Shown: piece after piece, positions 61,901 to 62,185 of the stretch
Position numbering within the stretch: position 1 is the stretch's first letter
Layout of the letters: every line of letters begins with the position of its first letter
Assembly (NCBI GenBank): GCA_028752905.1
Contig: JAQNBH010000014.1
Span: 29,422,825 to 29,486,824, forward strand
DNA from: Cladorhizidae sp. MBARI D1340-BT2
Taxonomy: Eukaryota > Porifera > Demospongiae > Poecilosclerida > Cladorhizidae
Direction: 5' to 3'
DNA length: 64,000 nt
The notes under the pieces: model-generated
The model's input: only the letters and a program-made list of their open reading frames with translations
What the model was told of the DNA's origin: nothing
The model's database searches: none
Made by a program: the position numbers and the translations under genes

Positions 61901-62185
61901 TTTTCTCCTTCTTCACTCCCTTTTTATTTTGGCTGCTACTGTTTATGGCTGTATTGCTTACACCAATAATCCACCTCGTGTTAAGTATAGCCGTTCATCC
62001 CACAGAGAGCAGAGTTCAAGCTGCTGTTGTTTTCTCTGTGTGTGTTTCATGGAGTGACTCTGGAGAGGAGGAAGTTTGGTGCCCTTGGATTCAACATTCC
62101 CTACGAGTTTACAGACGGTGATCTCAGAATCTGCATCAGCCAACTTGGCATGTTCCTGGATGAGTACGAGGAAATACCTTTCAAG
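4832..62185 (+). CDS. DNAH1: Axonemal dynein heavy chain, DNAH1-type, 48 exons, both ends outside window
   Basis: Motor subunit of a single-headed inner-arm dynein: it hydrolyses ATP and moves along the neighbouring doublet microtubule in cilia and flagella. The 48 exons join in one frame for 3,257 codons. Order by window codon: tail 1 to about 400, linker about 400-920, AAA1 from about 940 (GPAGTGKT near 975, CFDEFNR near 1025), AAA2 (GPTISGKT near 1260), AAA3 (GPTGTGKT near 1625, FFIDDLNMP near 1690), AAA4 (GVGGSGR near 1970), stalk coiled coil 1 about 2200-2323, microtubule-binding domain 2324-2443, coiled coil 2 2444-2551, AAA5 about 2552-2810, AAA6 about 2880 onward. Similarity to remembered human DNAH1 is high throughout, particularly in AAA1, AAA4 and the microtubule-binding domain. 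About 500-600 N-terminal and 400 C-terminal residues are missing. The DNAH1 assignment over DNAH3/7/12 is from recall, not alignment; the dynein call itself is certain. Confidence 0.93.
5466..5765. repeat. 23-bp pyrimidine minisatellite in intron 1
   Basis: About 12 imperfect copies of a unit built from tatcttctctt and tttctatctcc. Almost pure C/T on the + strand. Open frames across it are artefacts of composition. Confidence 0.9.
5766..5872. repeat. Dispersed repeat A, 3' fragment
   Basis: Shares gatttgtTaatgtgcttata, cactatagcactc and gccaatgag..aaaaaataaatctt with 4502-4660. It directly follows the pyrimidine minisatellite. Confidence 0.65.
6031..6181 (+). CDS. DNAH1: DNAH1 exon w2 (tail)
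   Basis: Acceptor cccacgtAG, donor AAG|GTGAGG. Its first base completes the Lys codon from w1, and the exon ends on a codon boundary. Motifs [21 protein letters not shown] and [11 protein letters not shown] resemble the DNAH1 tail. Confidence 0.85.
7030..7189. repeat. 80-bp tandem duplication in intron 2
   Basis: Two almost identical 80-bp copies (7030-7109 and 7110-7189); the only clear difference is tttcacgag versus tttcatgag. Recent duplication. The rest of intron 2 (6182-8613) shows no gene or named element. Confidence 0.95.
8614..8807 (+). CDS. DNAH1: DNAH1 exon w3 (tail)
   Basis: Acceptor atgcctAG, donor GA|GTAAGA. Phase 0 in, two bases out. Contains [17 protein letters not shown] and [17 protein letters not shown], matching the tail segment that follows the IPQ motif in DNAH1. 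Confidence 0.87.
9114..9335. repeat. About 85-bp tandem repeat, 2.6 copies, intron 3
   Basis: Repeats of tagctcaagttgacaccag, then ttttggacagcacacacag, then caaagtccccatgg and caggtgagtgtggcttac. Each full unit contains a donor-like CAG|GTGAGT. Confidence 0.9.
10552..10786 (+). CDS. DNAH1: DNAH1 exon w4 (tail)
   Basis: Acceptor aaatacAG. The first G completes the Glu codon from w3. Contains [20 protein letters not shown] and the [13 protein letters not shown] segment typical of dynein tails. The donor is GAG|GTGGCG, a weak match but the only nearby choice that stays in frame with w5; a donor four codons further on would read a stop. Confidence 0.86.
11142..11344 (+). CDS. DNAH1: DNAH1 exon w5 (tail)
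   Basis: Acceptor catacacAG, donor AACAG|GTGCCC. Opens with [15 protein letters not shown]; this Met is internal, not a start. Continues with the conserved [18 protein letters not shown] helix and [17 protein letters not shown]. Ends with two bases of an Arg codon. Confidence 0.9.
12261..12291. repeat. Poly-G tract in intron 5
   Basis: GGGTGGGGGA followed by an uninterrupted run of 21 G. A second shorter G run lies near 12344. Potential G-quadruplex; length in the assembly may be unreliable. Confidence 0.95.
12454..12751 (+). CDS. DNAH1: DNAH1 exon w6 (tail)
   Basis: Acceptor cctctccAG, donor AAG|GTACTA. Begins by completing Arg, then [15 protein letters not shown]. Contains [36 protein letters not shown] and [13 protein letters not shown], all conserved just before the linker. 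Ends in phase 0 ahead of the longest intron of the window (6,959 bp). Confidence 0.92.
13227..13358. repeat. Inverted-repeat element in intron 6
   Basis: Arms of about 49 bp: 13227-13275 (ctttaaatcagc...) pairs with 13310-13358 (...gctgatttaaag) with few mismatches; loop about 35 bp. The loop side carries tacttcggtcttcaccagg, related to repeat A. Looks like a foldback or MITE-like element. Confidence 0.8.
13378..13650 (+). pseudogene. Possible pogo/Tigger-type transposase N-terminal relic
   Basis: An open frame of 90 codons contains [60 protein letters not shown] and ILAKGI. This pattern (helix-turn-helix with TVR.F, then a GR.LLL...I..L......AKGI block) resembles the N-terminal DNA-binding region of CENP-B/Tigger-like transposases. 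No catalytic domain follows, so it would be a dead fragment. It sits just downstream of the 13227-13358 foldback. Recognised from pattern memory only; moderate to low confidence. Confidence 0.4.
15338..15428 (-). repeat. Dispersed inverted-repeat family P, single arm
   Basis: Shares caccttctcaataatc, attcactcgacgttt and gctttagccttcatcagga with copies at 23062, 26283, 30807, 31093 and 32097. The motif reads CTGATGA...AAAAC on the minus strand. Confidence 0.8.
15634..15790. repeat. Degenerate TTG/CTG-rich block
   Basis: A diverged short version of the 21-bp array at 17202-19638 (ttgttgtttctgctttagctg and similar). It lies left of the inverted-repeat element, while the main array lies to its right. 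Confidence 0.75.
15796..16098. mobile_element. Element with about 90-bp inverted repeats
   Basis: Left arm 15796-15884 (gcgtaagctg...gcactggaagtg) is the reverse complement of right arm 16007-16098 (cacttccagtgc...cagcttacgc), with only scattered mismatches and one small indel. The spacer is about 120 bp. A third copy of the outer end is at about 17140-17180 (gataactggcagcttacgct), so the mobile unit may extend to 17180. No transposase seen. A non-autonomous DNA transposon is the likeliest explanation. Confidence 0.75.
17202..19638. repeat. 21-bp triplet-rich array in intron 6, about 116 copies
   Basis: Unit of 21 bp: GCTGTAGCTGTTGTTGTTTC plus T, with GCTGCAG and GTTGCT variants. Because 21 is a multiple of three, long open frames appear on both strands (Ala/Val-rich and Cys-rich on +, Gln/Lys-rich, Thr/Ala-rich and Asn/Ser-rich on -). 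They reflect composition, not genes. Larger blocks are duplicated: 17580-17920 is nearly the same as 18640-18980. The array ends about 70 bp before the w7 acceptor and the + frame of w7 stays open into it. Confidence 0.95.
19711..19898 (+). CDS. DNAH1: DNAH1 exon w7 (tail to linker)
   Basis: Acceptor ctccatgcAG, donor TTCAG|GTAGGC. Encodes [18 protein letters not shown], then [11 protein letters not shown] and SMHKSVKHF, the conserved lead-in to the linker. The reading frame stays open upstream for about 750 bp through the 21-bp array, but w6 joins w7 directly in frame as in DNAH1, so the array is taken as intronic. Large tandem arrays lie on both sides. Confidence 0.93.
19978..22175. repeat. 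45-bp satellite in intron 7, about 49 copies
   Basis: Highly uniform unit: tctgcaagttgataaggtaa, tgcaagagtgagttagtct, then aga plus a variable base and tg. Variation is concentrated at one position (agaCtg, agaGtg, agaAtg). A few units have a 4-bp insertion (ggtaattaatgc). No unique spacers, so not CRISPR. Each unit contains AAG|GTAATG and GA|GTGAGT, both donor-like. Confidence 0.97.
22725..22800. repeat. (TG)n and (TTA)n(TTG)n microsatellites before exon w8
   Basis: A TG run, then ttattattatta and ttgttgttgttg ending 15 bp before the w8 acceptor. They take the place of a normal pyrimidine tract. The remainder of 22176-22724 shows no gene. Confidence 0.9.
22815..22925 (+). CDS. DNAH1: DNAH1 exon w8 (linker)
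   Basis: Acceptor tttgcacAG just after a (TTA)n(TTG)n microsatellite, donor AACAG|GTAAAC. Ends in [13 protein letters not shown], the dynein linker hallmark, which continues as HW in w9. Confidence 0.93.
23062..23262. repeat. Dispersed inverted-repeat family P, two-armed copy
   Basis: Left arm (aaccttttcaataatcaact...attctctcgacatttcg) and right arm (cgaaatgtaagagaat...agttgatcattgagaagg) are reverse complements around attcctgatgaaggttc. The + strand carries CTGATGA at 23148 and GAAAT at 23166. Confidence 0.85.
23679..23832 (+). CDS. DNAH1: DNAH1 exon w9 (linker)
   Basis: Acceptor cccacctAG, donor CAG|GTGTGC. Completes the RHW motif. Contains [18 protein letters not shown] and [13 protein letters not shown], the linker segment that runs into AL[DE]KM of the next exon. 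Confidence 0.94.
24439..24651 (+). CDS. DNAH1: DNAH1 exon w10 (linker)
   Basis: Acceptor cttgtgaAG, donor CAG|GTGATC, phase 0 at both ends. Opens [12 protein letters not shown] and contains LLDD-like [20 protein letters not shown], a signature present in nearly all axonemal dyneins. Confidence 0.95.
24660..24870. repeat. G-rich purine tract, intron 10
   Basis: Nearly pure G/A on the + strand, with ggggggaggggggggggg near 24739. It fills most of the short intron between w10 and w11. Confidence 0.85.
24903..25067 (+). CDS. DNAH1: DNAH1 exon w11 (linker)
   Basis: Acceptor ccatgacAG, donor AAG|GTAAGC, phase 0 at both ends. Contains [19 protein letters not shown] and the [14 protein letters not shown] helix, which are highly conserved across dyneins. 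The preceding 251-bp intron is a G-rich purine tract. Confidence 0.96.
26283..26478. repeat. Dispersed inverted-repeat family P, two-armed copy
   Basis: Left arm ttctcaac..attgtattcactcgatg, right arm tcgagtgaatacaatttgaa and gttgattattgagaaggtga, with ttatgtcaaaagagttcattga flanking as in the 23062 copy. The centre holds ccttcatcaggaataatg and a TA run. Confidence 0.85.
26708..27056. repeat. 51-bp array ending in the acceptor of exon w12
   Basis: Unit of 51 bp: gtgataccaattattacata, tacatggacacacttggta, tttgtgctgtag. Acceptor-like tgctgtAG|GTGAT occurs at 26753, 26804, 26855, 26906, 26957 and 27008; the true exon start is 27049. The last unit is 41 bp. The array therefore arose by duplication of the intron-exon junction including the first five exon bases. 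Confidence 0.97.
27049..27276 (+). CDS. DNAH1: DNAH1 exon w12 (linker)
   Basis: Acceptor tgctgtAG, donor AAG|GTAAGA, phase 0 at both ends. Contains [37 protein letters not shown] and [12 protein letters not shown], near-identical across dyneins. The acceptor is the last of seven near-identical acceptor-like sites, because a 51-bp array carrying the same site abuts the exon. Confidence 0.97.
27315..27398. repeat. Perfect 27-bp inverted repeat, intron 12
   Basis: 27315-27341 (attacaatgacctcaataat + caacttg) is the exact reverse complement of 27372-27398; loop 30 nt. The arm is the outer end of family P without its inner motif. Confidence 0.92.
28014..28193 (+). CDS. DNAH1: DNAH1 exon w13 (linker)
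   Basis: Acceptor acactgtAG, donor GAA|GTGAGT, phase 0 at both ends. Contains [38 protein letters not shown], the linker region whose YP.(G/S)NVE.WL pattern supports DNAH1. Confidence 0.93.
28976..29303. repeat. About 113-bp tandem repeat, 3 copies, intron 13
   Basis: Copies start at 28976, 29089 and 29201 with ttctacctttatcaatggca. The third copy lacks about 17 bp. The rest of intron 13 shows no gene; a tttcggtcc...ggccttcttcaagg block lies near 28765. Confidence 0.92.
29470..29607 (+). CDS. DNAH1: DNAH1 exon w14 (linker end)
   Basis: Acceptor attttccAG, donor CAG|GTGCGA, phase 0 at both ends. Contains [19 protein letters not shown], the conserved WPGQ segment near the linker-AAA1 junction. 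Confidence 0.95.
30164..30327 (+). CDS. DNAH1: DNAH1 exon w15 (linker to AAA1)
   Basis: Acceptor ctgcctccAG, donor ACG|GTAGGT. Contains [15 protein letters not shown], the [16 protein letters not shown] helix and FEWISQLR. Ends with two bases of an Arg codon completed in w16 (RYYW). Confidence 0.95.
30433..30806. repeat. Pyrimidine-rich tract, intron 15
   Basis: About 370 bp that is almost entirely C/T on the + strand with no fixed unit. A second one at 31211-31375 leads into the w16 acceptor and may act as an extended pyrimidine tract. Confidence 0.85.
30807..30893 (-). repeat. Dispersed inverted-repeat family P, single arm
   Basis: Reads aaccttctcaataaccaact, then attctctcgatgttttg and ctctagccttcatcagga. 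Same orientation as the 31093 copy 290 bp away. Confidence 0.85.
31093..31211 (-). repeat. Dispersed inverted-repeat family P, single arm with intact motif
   Basis: Begins with ctcaatgaactctcagatga, then aaccttctcaataatcaact, ctctcgacgtttcgac and tctagccttcatcagg. On the minus strand this gives CTGATGA and GAAAC (31174-31203). Confidence 0.87.
31376..31577 (+). CDS. DNAH1: DNAH1 exon w16 (AAA1 Walker A)
   Basis: Acceptor ctccttcAG at the end of a long pyrimidine tract, donor AAG|GTAGCC. Contains [20 protein letters not shown] and the primary catalytic P-loop [12 protein letters not shown], the main ATP-hydrolysing site of the motor. The loop is intact. Confidence 0.98.
31641..31828. repeat. 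About 50-bp tandem repeat, 4 copies, intron 16
   Basis: Each copy has tggtgtgcagagcctgttag and gatgcactccaagcacag, with small losses in later copies. Confidence 0.9.
32097..32170 (-). repeat. Dispersed inverted-repeat family P, single arm
   Basis: Reads gactttctcaatcatcaact, then gtttcgtctagatgctctag and ccttcatcaagaata. The minus strand keeps GAAAC, but the other box is CTTGATGA. Confidence 0.75.
32298..32501 (+). CDS. DNAH1: DNAH1 exon w17 (AAA1 Walker B)
   Basis: Acceptor acttgcAG, donor GGA|GTGAGT, phase 0 at both ends. Contains [20 protein letters not shown], the Walker B box [20 protein letters not shown] and IHKAQQQG. Catalytic Asp-Glu are present. The last 30 bp of the exon and its donor are duplicated directly downstream with a mutated donor. 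Confidence 0.98.
32472..32647. repeat. 88-bp tandem duplication spanning the w17 donor
   Basis: Copy 1 (32472-32559) holds the last 30 bp of w17, its donor GGA|GTGAGT and 58 bp of intron. Copy 2 (32560-32647) repeats all of it but reads GGAATGAGT at the donor, removing the GT. Only a few other differences, so the duplication is recent. Confidence 0.96.
32690..33000. repeat. Dispersed repeat B
   Basis: Blocks ctgacctttccaattgtacc, cagggtatcctatttggctc, agaaagctgcactccactct, gtgtgggattgttact and cattacagcacttcctgta recur in order in diverged form at 56820-57165. Confidence 0.65.
33081..33344 (+). CDS. DNAH1: DNAH1 exon w18 (AAA1)
   Basis: Acceptor ccctctcAG. Contains [40 protein letters not shown] and [12 protein letters not shown], giving AAA1 sensor and arginine-finger neighbourhoods. 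The donor that keeps frame with w19 is CAG|GCACGT, a GC donor; the nearby GT four bases on would shift frame. Confidence 0.97.
33345..33568 (+). other. GC-AG intron 18
   Basis: Donor CAG|GCACGT, acceptor gcaatttAG. The coding frame LSSQ-DHYDF is conserved across dyneins and requires this junction. The first downstream GT would add four bases and shift frame. Confidence 0.88.
33569..33655 (+). CDS. DNAH1: DNAH1 exon w19 (AAA1 to AAA2)
   Basis: Acceptor gcaatttAG, donor GAG|GTACAA, phase 0 at both ends. Encodes [19 protein letters not shown], universal in dyneins. Only 29 codons. Confidence 0.97.
34112..34298 (+). CDS. DNAH1: DNAH1 exon w20 (AAA1-AAA2 bridge)
   Basis: Acceptor ccactgcAG, donor AAAG|GTACAG. 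Contains [34 protein letters not shown] and [14 protein letters not shown]. Ends with one base of a Gly codon. Confidence 0.96.
34920..35125. repeat. Degenerate tandem repeat in intron 20
   Basis: Four to five imperfect units of about 45-50 bp with atatatgggagttcgctag, cactccctgtgatgtaa. A (CAA)n run lies at 34533-34552. Nothing else recognised in intron 20. Confidence 0.8.
35272..35518 (+). CDS. DNAH1: DNAH1 exon w21 (AAA2 Walker A)
   Basis: Acceptor gccacacAG, donor GTG|GTAAGG. Contains [19 protein letters not shown], the AAA2 P-loop [10 protein letters not shown] and [17 protein letters not shown]. The P-loop has Ile where most dyneins have Gly (GPTGSGK), but still fits GxxxxGK[ST]. AAA2 is a nucleotide-binding, mainly structural site. 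Confidence 0.97.
35901..36078 (+). CDS. DNAH1: DNAH1 exon w22 (AAA2)
   Basis: Acceptor tgtgtgcAG. Contains [19 protein letters not shown] and [20 protein letters not shown], the AAA2 Walker B and sensor region. Donor is GAG|GCAAGT, an excellent GC-donor consensus that keeps frame with [11 protein letters not shown] of w23. Confidence 0.98.
36079..37120 (+). other. GC-AG intron 22
   Basis: Donor GAG|GCAAGT, acceptor gcatacAG. Joins IIKLTE to [11 protein letters not shown], an invariant dynein region, so the junction is fixed by conservation. The next GT would break frame. Confidence 0.93.
36448..36955. repeat. About 32-bp pyrimidine minisatellite in intron 22
   Basis: About 14-15 copies of ctactcccatttccttccct followed by ccctcccccctc, with length variants. 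Essentially pure C/T on +, so able in principle to form a triplex. Open frames of up to 360 codons across it are compositional. Confidence 0.95.
37121..37435 (+). CDS. DNAH1: DNAH1 exon w23 (AAA2 end)
   Basis: Acceptor gtgcatacAG, donor GAG|GTGTGC, phase 0 at both ends. Contains [34 protein letters not shown] and the [16 protein letters not shown] helix. A 500-bp pyrimidine minisatellite lies about 160 bp upstream. Confidence 0.97.
38102..38257 (+). CDS. DNAH1: DNAH1 exon w24 (AAA2-AAA3 link)
   Basis: Acceptor tgaactgtAG, donor AAA|GTAATT, phase 0 at both ends. Contains [17 protein letters not shown] followed by a variable charged stretch, as in other axonemal dyneins. Confidence 0.95.
38516..38641 (+). 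CDS. DNAH1: DNAH1 exon w25 (before AAA3)
   Basis: Acceptor gtcttcAG, donor AAG|GTAGAT, phase 0 at both ends. Contains [20 protein letters not shown] and an acidic [11 protein letters not shown] stretch. The FPE..LV.DY pattern followed by an acidic run also occurs in DNAH1. Confidence 0.92.
38938..38980. repeat. Poly-C run plus (CA)n in intron 25
   Basis: A run of 23 C (38941-38963) followed by seven CA units. An assembly-risk site. Confidence 0.95.
39087..39227 (+). CDS. DNAH1: DNAH1 exon w26 (AAA3 start)
   Basis: Acceptor cacacacAG after a (CA)n stretch, donor CCG|GTATTT, phase 0 at both ends. Contains [12 protein letters not shown] and [18 protein letters not shown], the entry to AAA3. 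Confidence 0.95.
40220..40380 (+). CDS. DNAH1: DNAH1 exon w27 (AAA3 Walker A)
   Basis: Acceptor gaatgtgtAG, donor GAG|GTAAAA. Contains the AAA3 P-loop [17 protein letters not shown], then [23 protein letters not shown]3 is the regulatory nucleotide site. Ends with two bases of an Arg codon. Confidence 0.97.
40524..40823 (+). CDS. DNAH1: DNAH1 exon w28 (AAA3 Walker B)
   Basis: Acceptor gtctacAG. Contains [12 protein letters not shown], the Walker B box [53 protein letters not shown]. Donor AGAG|GCAAGT is a GC donor with perfect consensus; it completes the Arg codon with w29 (R-IFSKIM). Confidence 0.98.
40824..40974 (+). other. GC-AG intron 28
   Basis: Donor CAGAG|GCAAGT, acceptor gcaacAG, only 151 bp. 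Frame across it (ISKQ-R-IFSKIM) matches dyneins. Two GC donors in this gene share the GCAAGT consensus. Confidence 0.93.
40975..41185 (+). CDS. DNAH1: DNAH1 exon w29 (AAA3)
   Basis: Acceptor ttgcaacAG, donor AAG|GTACAG. Contains [20 protein letters not shown] and [14 protein letters not shown], the AAA3 sensor II block, almost invariant in dyneins. Confidence 0.98.
41186..41645. repeat. Purine-rich tract in intron 29
   Basis: About 460 bp of G/A-rich sequence (gggaggagaggg-type) starting at the w29 donor. Minus-strand open frames here are compositional. Confidence 0.85.
41697..41930 (+). CDS. DNAH1: DNAH1 exon w30 (AAA3-AAA4)
   Basis: Acceptor gttcttacAG, donor AAG|GTTCGT, phase 0 at both ends. 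Contains [19 protein letters not shown] and [20 protein letters not shown]. The preceding 511-bp intron is purine-rich (GGGAGA-like). Confidence 0.96.
41931..43604. other. Intron 30, nothing recognised
   Basis: 1,674 bp of AT-rich sequence without tandem repeats, named elements or a coding-like frame. It separates AAA3 from AAA4 exons. Confidence 0.7.
43605..44146 (+). CDS. DNAH1: DNAH1 exon w31 (AAA4 Walker A and B)
   Basis: Longest exon of the window, acceptor gtatgtatAG, donor GAG|GTACAT. Contains [19 protein letters not shown], the AAA4 P-loop [20 protein letters not shown] with Arg in place of the Walker Lys (usual for this site), [18 protein letters not shown] and [11 protein letters not shown]. 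The opening Met is internal. This exon alone gives a firm DNAH1-type assignment. Confidence 0.98.
44264..44430. repeat. Diverged family P-like inverted repeat, intron 31
   Basis: Left arm ataacgactttctcaatgtt...cttagacatttcagctaga pairs loosely with aggctagacatcgaag...ttggttatagagaaagtc. The minus strand has CTGATGA and GAAAT (44312-44342). Confidence 0.6.
44633..44993 (+). CDS. DNAH1: DNAH1 exon w32 (AAA4 to stalk base)
   Basis: Acceptor tctctacAG, donor AAG|GTATGG. Completes [16 protein letters not shown], then [30 protein letters not shown] and the start of stalk coiled coil 1 ([10 protein letters not shown]). Confidence 0.97.
45084..45161 (+). CDS. DNAH1: DNAH1 exon w33 (stalk coiled coil 1)
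   Basis: Smallest exon, 26 codons: [20 protein letters not shown] then QLEQAQ. Acceptor gatactctAG, donor CAG|GTAGAC, phase 0 at both ends. An alternative AG seven bases inside would give an in-frame stop after three codons, so the upstream AG is chosen. Confidence 0.92.
45351..45569 (+). CDS. DNAH1: DNAH1 exon w34 (stalk coiled coil 1)
   Basis: Acceptor ttgtcttAG, donor GAA|GTATGT, phase 0 at both ends. Heptad-rich; contains [15 protein letters not shown] and [20 protein letters not shown], then [11 protein letters not shown], the end of the ascending stalk helix. Confidence 0.97.
45640..45960. repeat. Dispersed repeat A, second copy
   Basis: Same block order as 3950-4260: acttcggtcatcaggg, aacgcaatgcatttcacac, ttcatgatccatctgaat, cagacagatgggcttgg, gttgcgacctggccgatggg, ctacatctcgctcatcc. 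Diverged. It fills half of intron 34. Confidence 0.6.
46181..46211. repeat. (TTG)n at the w35 acceptor
   Basis: Eleven-odd TTG units ending 13 bp before the acceptor tacaaaAG, replacing the pyrimidine tract. Confidence 0.92.
46225..46584 (+). CDS. DNAH1: DNAH1 exon w35 (microtubule-binding domain)
   Basis: One exon of exactly 120 codons encodes essentially the whole microtubule-binding domain: [75 protein letters not shown]. Acceptor tacaaaAG follows a (TTG)n run rather than a normal pyrimidine tract; donor AGG|GTAAGC. Phase 0 at both ends. Confidence 0.98.
46656..46684. repeat. (GATA)n microsatellite, intron 35
   Basis: About seven perfect GATA units. The rest of intron 35 (46585-47695) shows no gene. 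Confidence 0.95.
47696..47887 (+). CDS. DNAH1: DNAH1 exon w36 (stalk coiled coil 2)
   Basis: Acceptor cctcaatAG, donor AAG|GTACAC, phase 0 at both ends. Descending stalk helix: [51 protein letters not shown]. Confidence 0.96.
48240..48520. repeat. About 47-bp tandem repeat, intron 36
   Basis: Five imperfect units of caccatcacacgagcactaa and cagcctctgtgtgtgtgaac. Confidence 0.88.
48650..48781 (+). CDS. DNAH1: DNAH1 exon w37 (stalk end to AAA5)
   Basis: Acceptor catacctAG, donor ACT|GTAAGC, phase 0 at both ends. Contains [16 protein letters not shown] and [10 protein letters not shown], the conserved end of the stalk and entry to AAA5. Confidence 0.97.
49289..49534 (+). CDS. DNAH1: DNAH1 exon w38 (AAA5)
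   Basis: Acceptor caatctcAG, donor ATG|GTAAGT, phase 0 at both ends. Contains [19 protein letters not shown] and [19 protein letters not shown], the AAA5 core. AAA5 has no functional P-loop in dyneins. Confidence 0.97.
50555..50800. repeat. Dispersed repeat C, second copy
   Basis: Related in order and orientation to 2150-2420. Intron 38 (49535-51583) also contains an (ACAT)n run near 51262-51305; no gene seen. Confidence 0.6.
51584..51804 (+). CDS. DNAH1: DNAH1 exon w39 (AAA5)
   Basis: Acceptor tacccacAG, donor CAA|GTGAGG. Contains [39 protein letters not shown] and [13 protein letters not shown]. Ends with two bases of a Lys codon. Confidence 0.97.
52419..52508 (+). CDS. DNAH1: DNAH1 exon w40 (AAA5)
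   Basis: Acceptor gtccgtAG, donor CCCAG|GTAAAT. Completes Lys, then [20 protein letters not shown] and NFTLSPS. 90 bp; followed by an intron with a 91-bp satellite. Confidence 0.96.
52791..53420. repeat. 91-bp satellite in intron 40, 7 copies
   Basis: Copies begin at 52791, 52878, 52969, 53060, 53151, 53242 and 53333 with ttggtggatgtaaaagcttt. Copies 2-7 are almost identical; two carry cacAggcg instead of cacGggcg. Its part tctagtatactacagaaatg is the reverse complement of the end of repeat B at 57134-57165. Confidence 0.97.
54283..54508 (+). CDS. DNAH1: DNAH1 exon w41 (AAA5-AAA6)
   Basis: Acceptor attctgaAG, donor AAG|GTAGAC. Contains [39 protein letters not shown] and LIKVLEASK, diagnostic of dynein heavy chains between AAA5 and AAA6. 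Confidence 0.97.
55015..55210 (+). CDS. DNAH1: DNAH1 exon w42 (AAA5-AAA6)
   Basis: Acceptor tctcacAG, donor TCAA|GTGAGT. Contains [20 protein letters not shown] and [16 protein letters not shown]. Ends with one base of an Asn codon completed by w43. Confidence 0.96.
55222..55385. repeat. 23-bp tandem repeat in intron 42, about 7 copies
   Basis: Unit gacatgttgatgcacatgtg plus tgc. Two ACATGT palindromes per unit. Starts about 12 bp after the w42 donor. The remaining intron to 56515 has no recognised element. Confidence 0.93.
56516..56667 (+). CDS. DNAH1: DNAH1 exon w43 (before AAA6)
   Basis: Acceptor ctatgcAG, donor ATG|GTCAGT. Completes Asn, then [20 protein letters not shown] and [20 protein letters not shown]. 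Confidence 0.96.
56820..57165. repeat. Dispersed repeat B, second copy
   Basis: Diverged copy of 32690-33000 in the same orientation, ending cattacagcacttcctgtag then tatactagacacccgtgcc. Confidence 0.62.
57316..57615 (+). CDS. DNAH1: DNAH1 exon w44 (AAA6)
   Basis: Acceptor tatgcacAG, donor CAG|GTATGT, phase 0 at both ends, 100 codons. Contains [52 protein letters not shown] and [10 protein letters not shown]. Confidence 0.97.
57930..58085 (+). CDS. DNAH1: DNAH1 exon w45 (AAA6)
   Basis: Acceptor tgcctgtAG, donor GAA|GTGAGT, phase 0 at both ends. Contains [20 protein letters not shown] and [20 protein letters not shown]. The usual LSPG motif reads LSVG here. Confidence 0.97.
58827..59006 (+). 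CDS. DNAH1: DNAH1 exon w46 (AAA6)
   Basis: Acceptor ttggtgcAG, donor AAG|GTGCGT, phase 0 at both ends. Contains [19 protein letters not shown] and [20 protein letters not shown], near-invariant in dyneins. Confidence 0.97.
59225..59520. repeat. 76-bp tandem repeat, intron 46, 4 copies
   Basis: Unit starts gcatctgtgtttagtctccc at 59241, 59317, 59393 and 59469; includes ggctgctgcagtgttgagtc. Confidence 0.95.
59665..60266. mobile_element. piggyBac-like MITE with TTAA target sites
   Basis: 602 bp flanked by TTAA at 59661-59664 and 60267-60270. Terminal inverted repeats CCACTTAAGGACGGA and, at the right end, tccgtccgcaagtgg (13 of 15 match). The right subterminal part has three units of gagtatttcgtcatccgcc. 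No transposase frame. TTAA duplication plus CCACTT termini fit non-autonomous piggyBac-type elements. Confidence 0.8.
60271..61463. other. Intron 46, distal part, nothing recognised
   Basis: Unique-looking AT-rich sequence with stop codons in all frames and no clear repeat, up to the w47 acceptor. Confidence 0.6.
61464..61634 (+). CDS. DNAH1: DNAH1 exon w47 (AAA6)
   Basis: Acceptor ttgtgcAG, donor AAG|GTCTGC, phase 0 at both ends. Contains [39 protein letters not shown]. Preceded by a 2.4-kb intron holding a MITE. Confidence 0.97.
62006..62185 (+). CDS. DNAH1: DNAH1 exon w48 (AAA6; last exon in window)
   Basis: Acceptor tcccacAG, donor AAG|GTACAG, phase 0 at both ends. Contains [40 protein letters not shown] and [12 protein letters not shown]. 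The expected continuation (LKYTAGE..YGGRVTDD-like) is not found in the remaining 1.8 kb, so the C-terminal exons lie downstream. Confidence 0.97.
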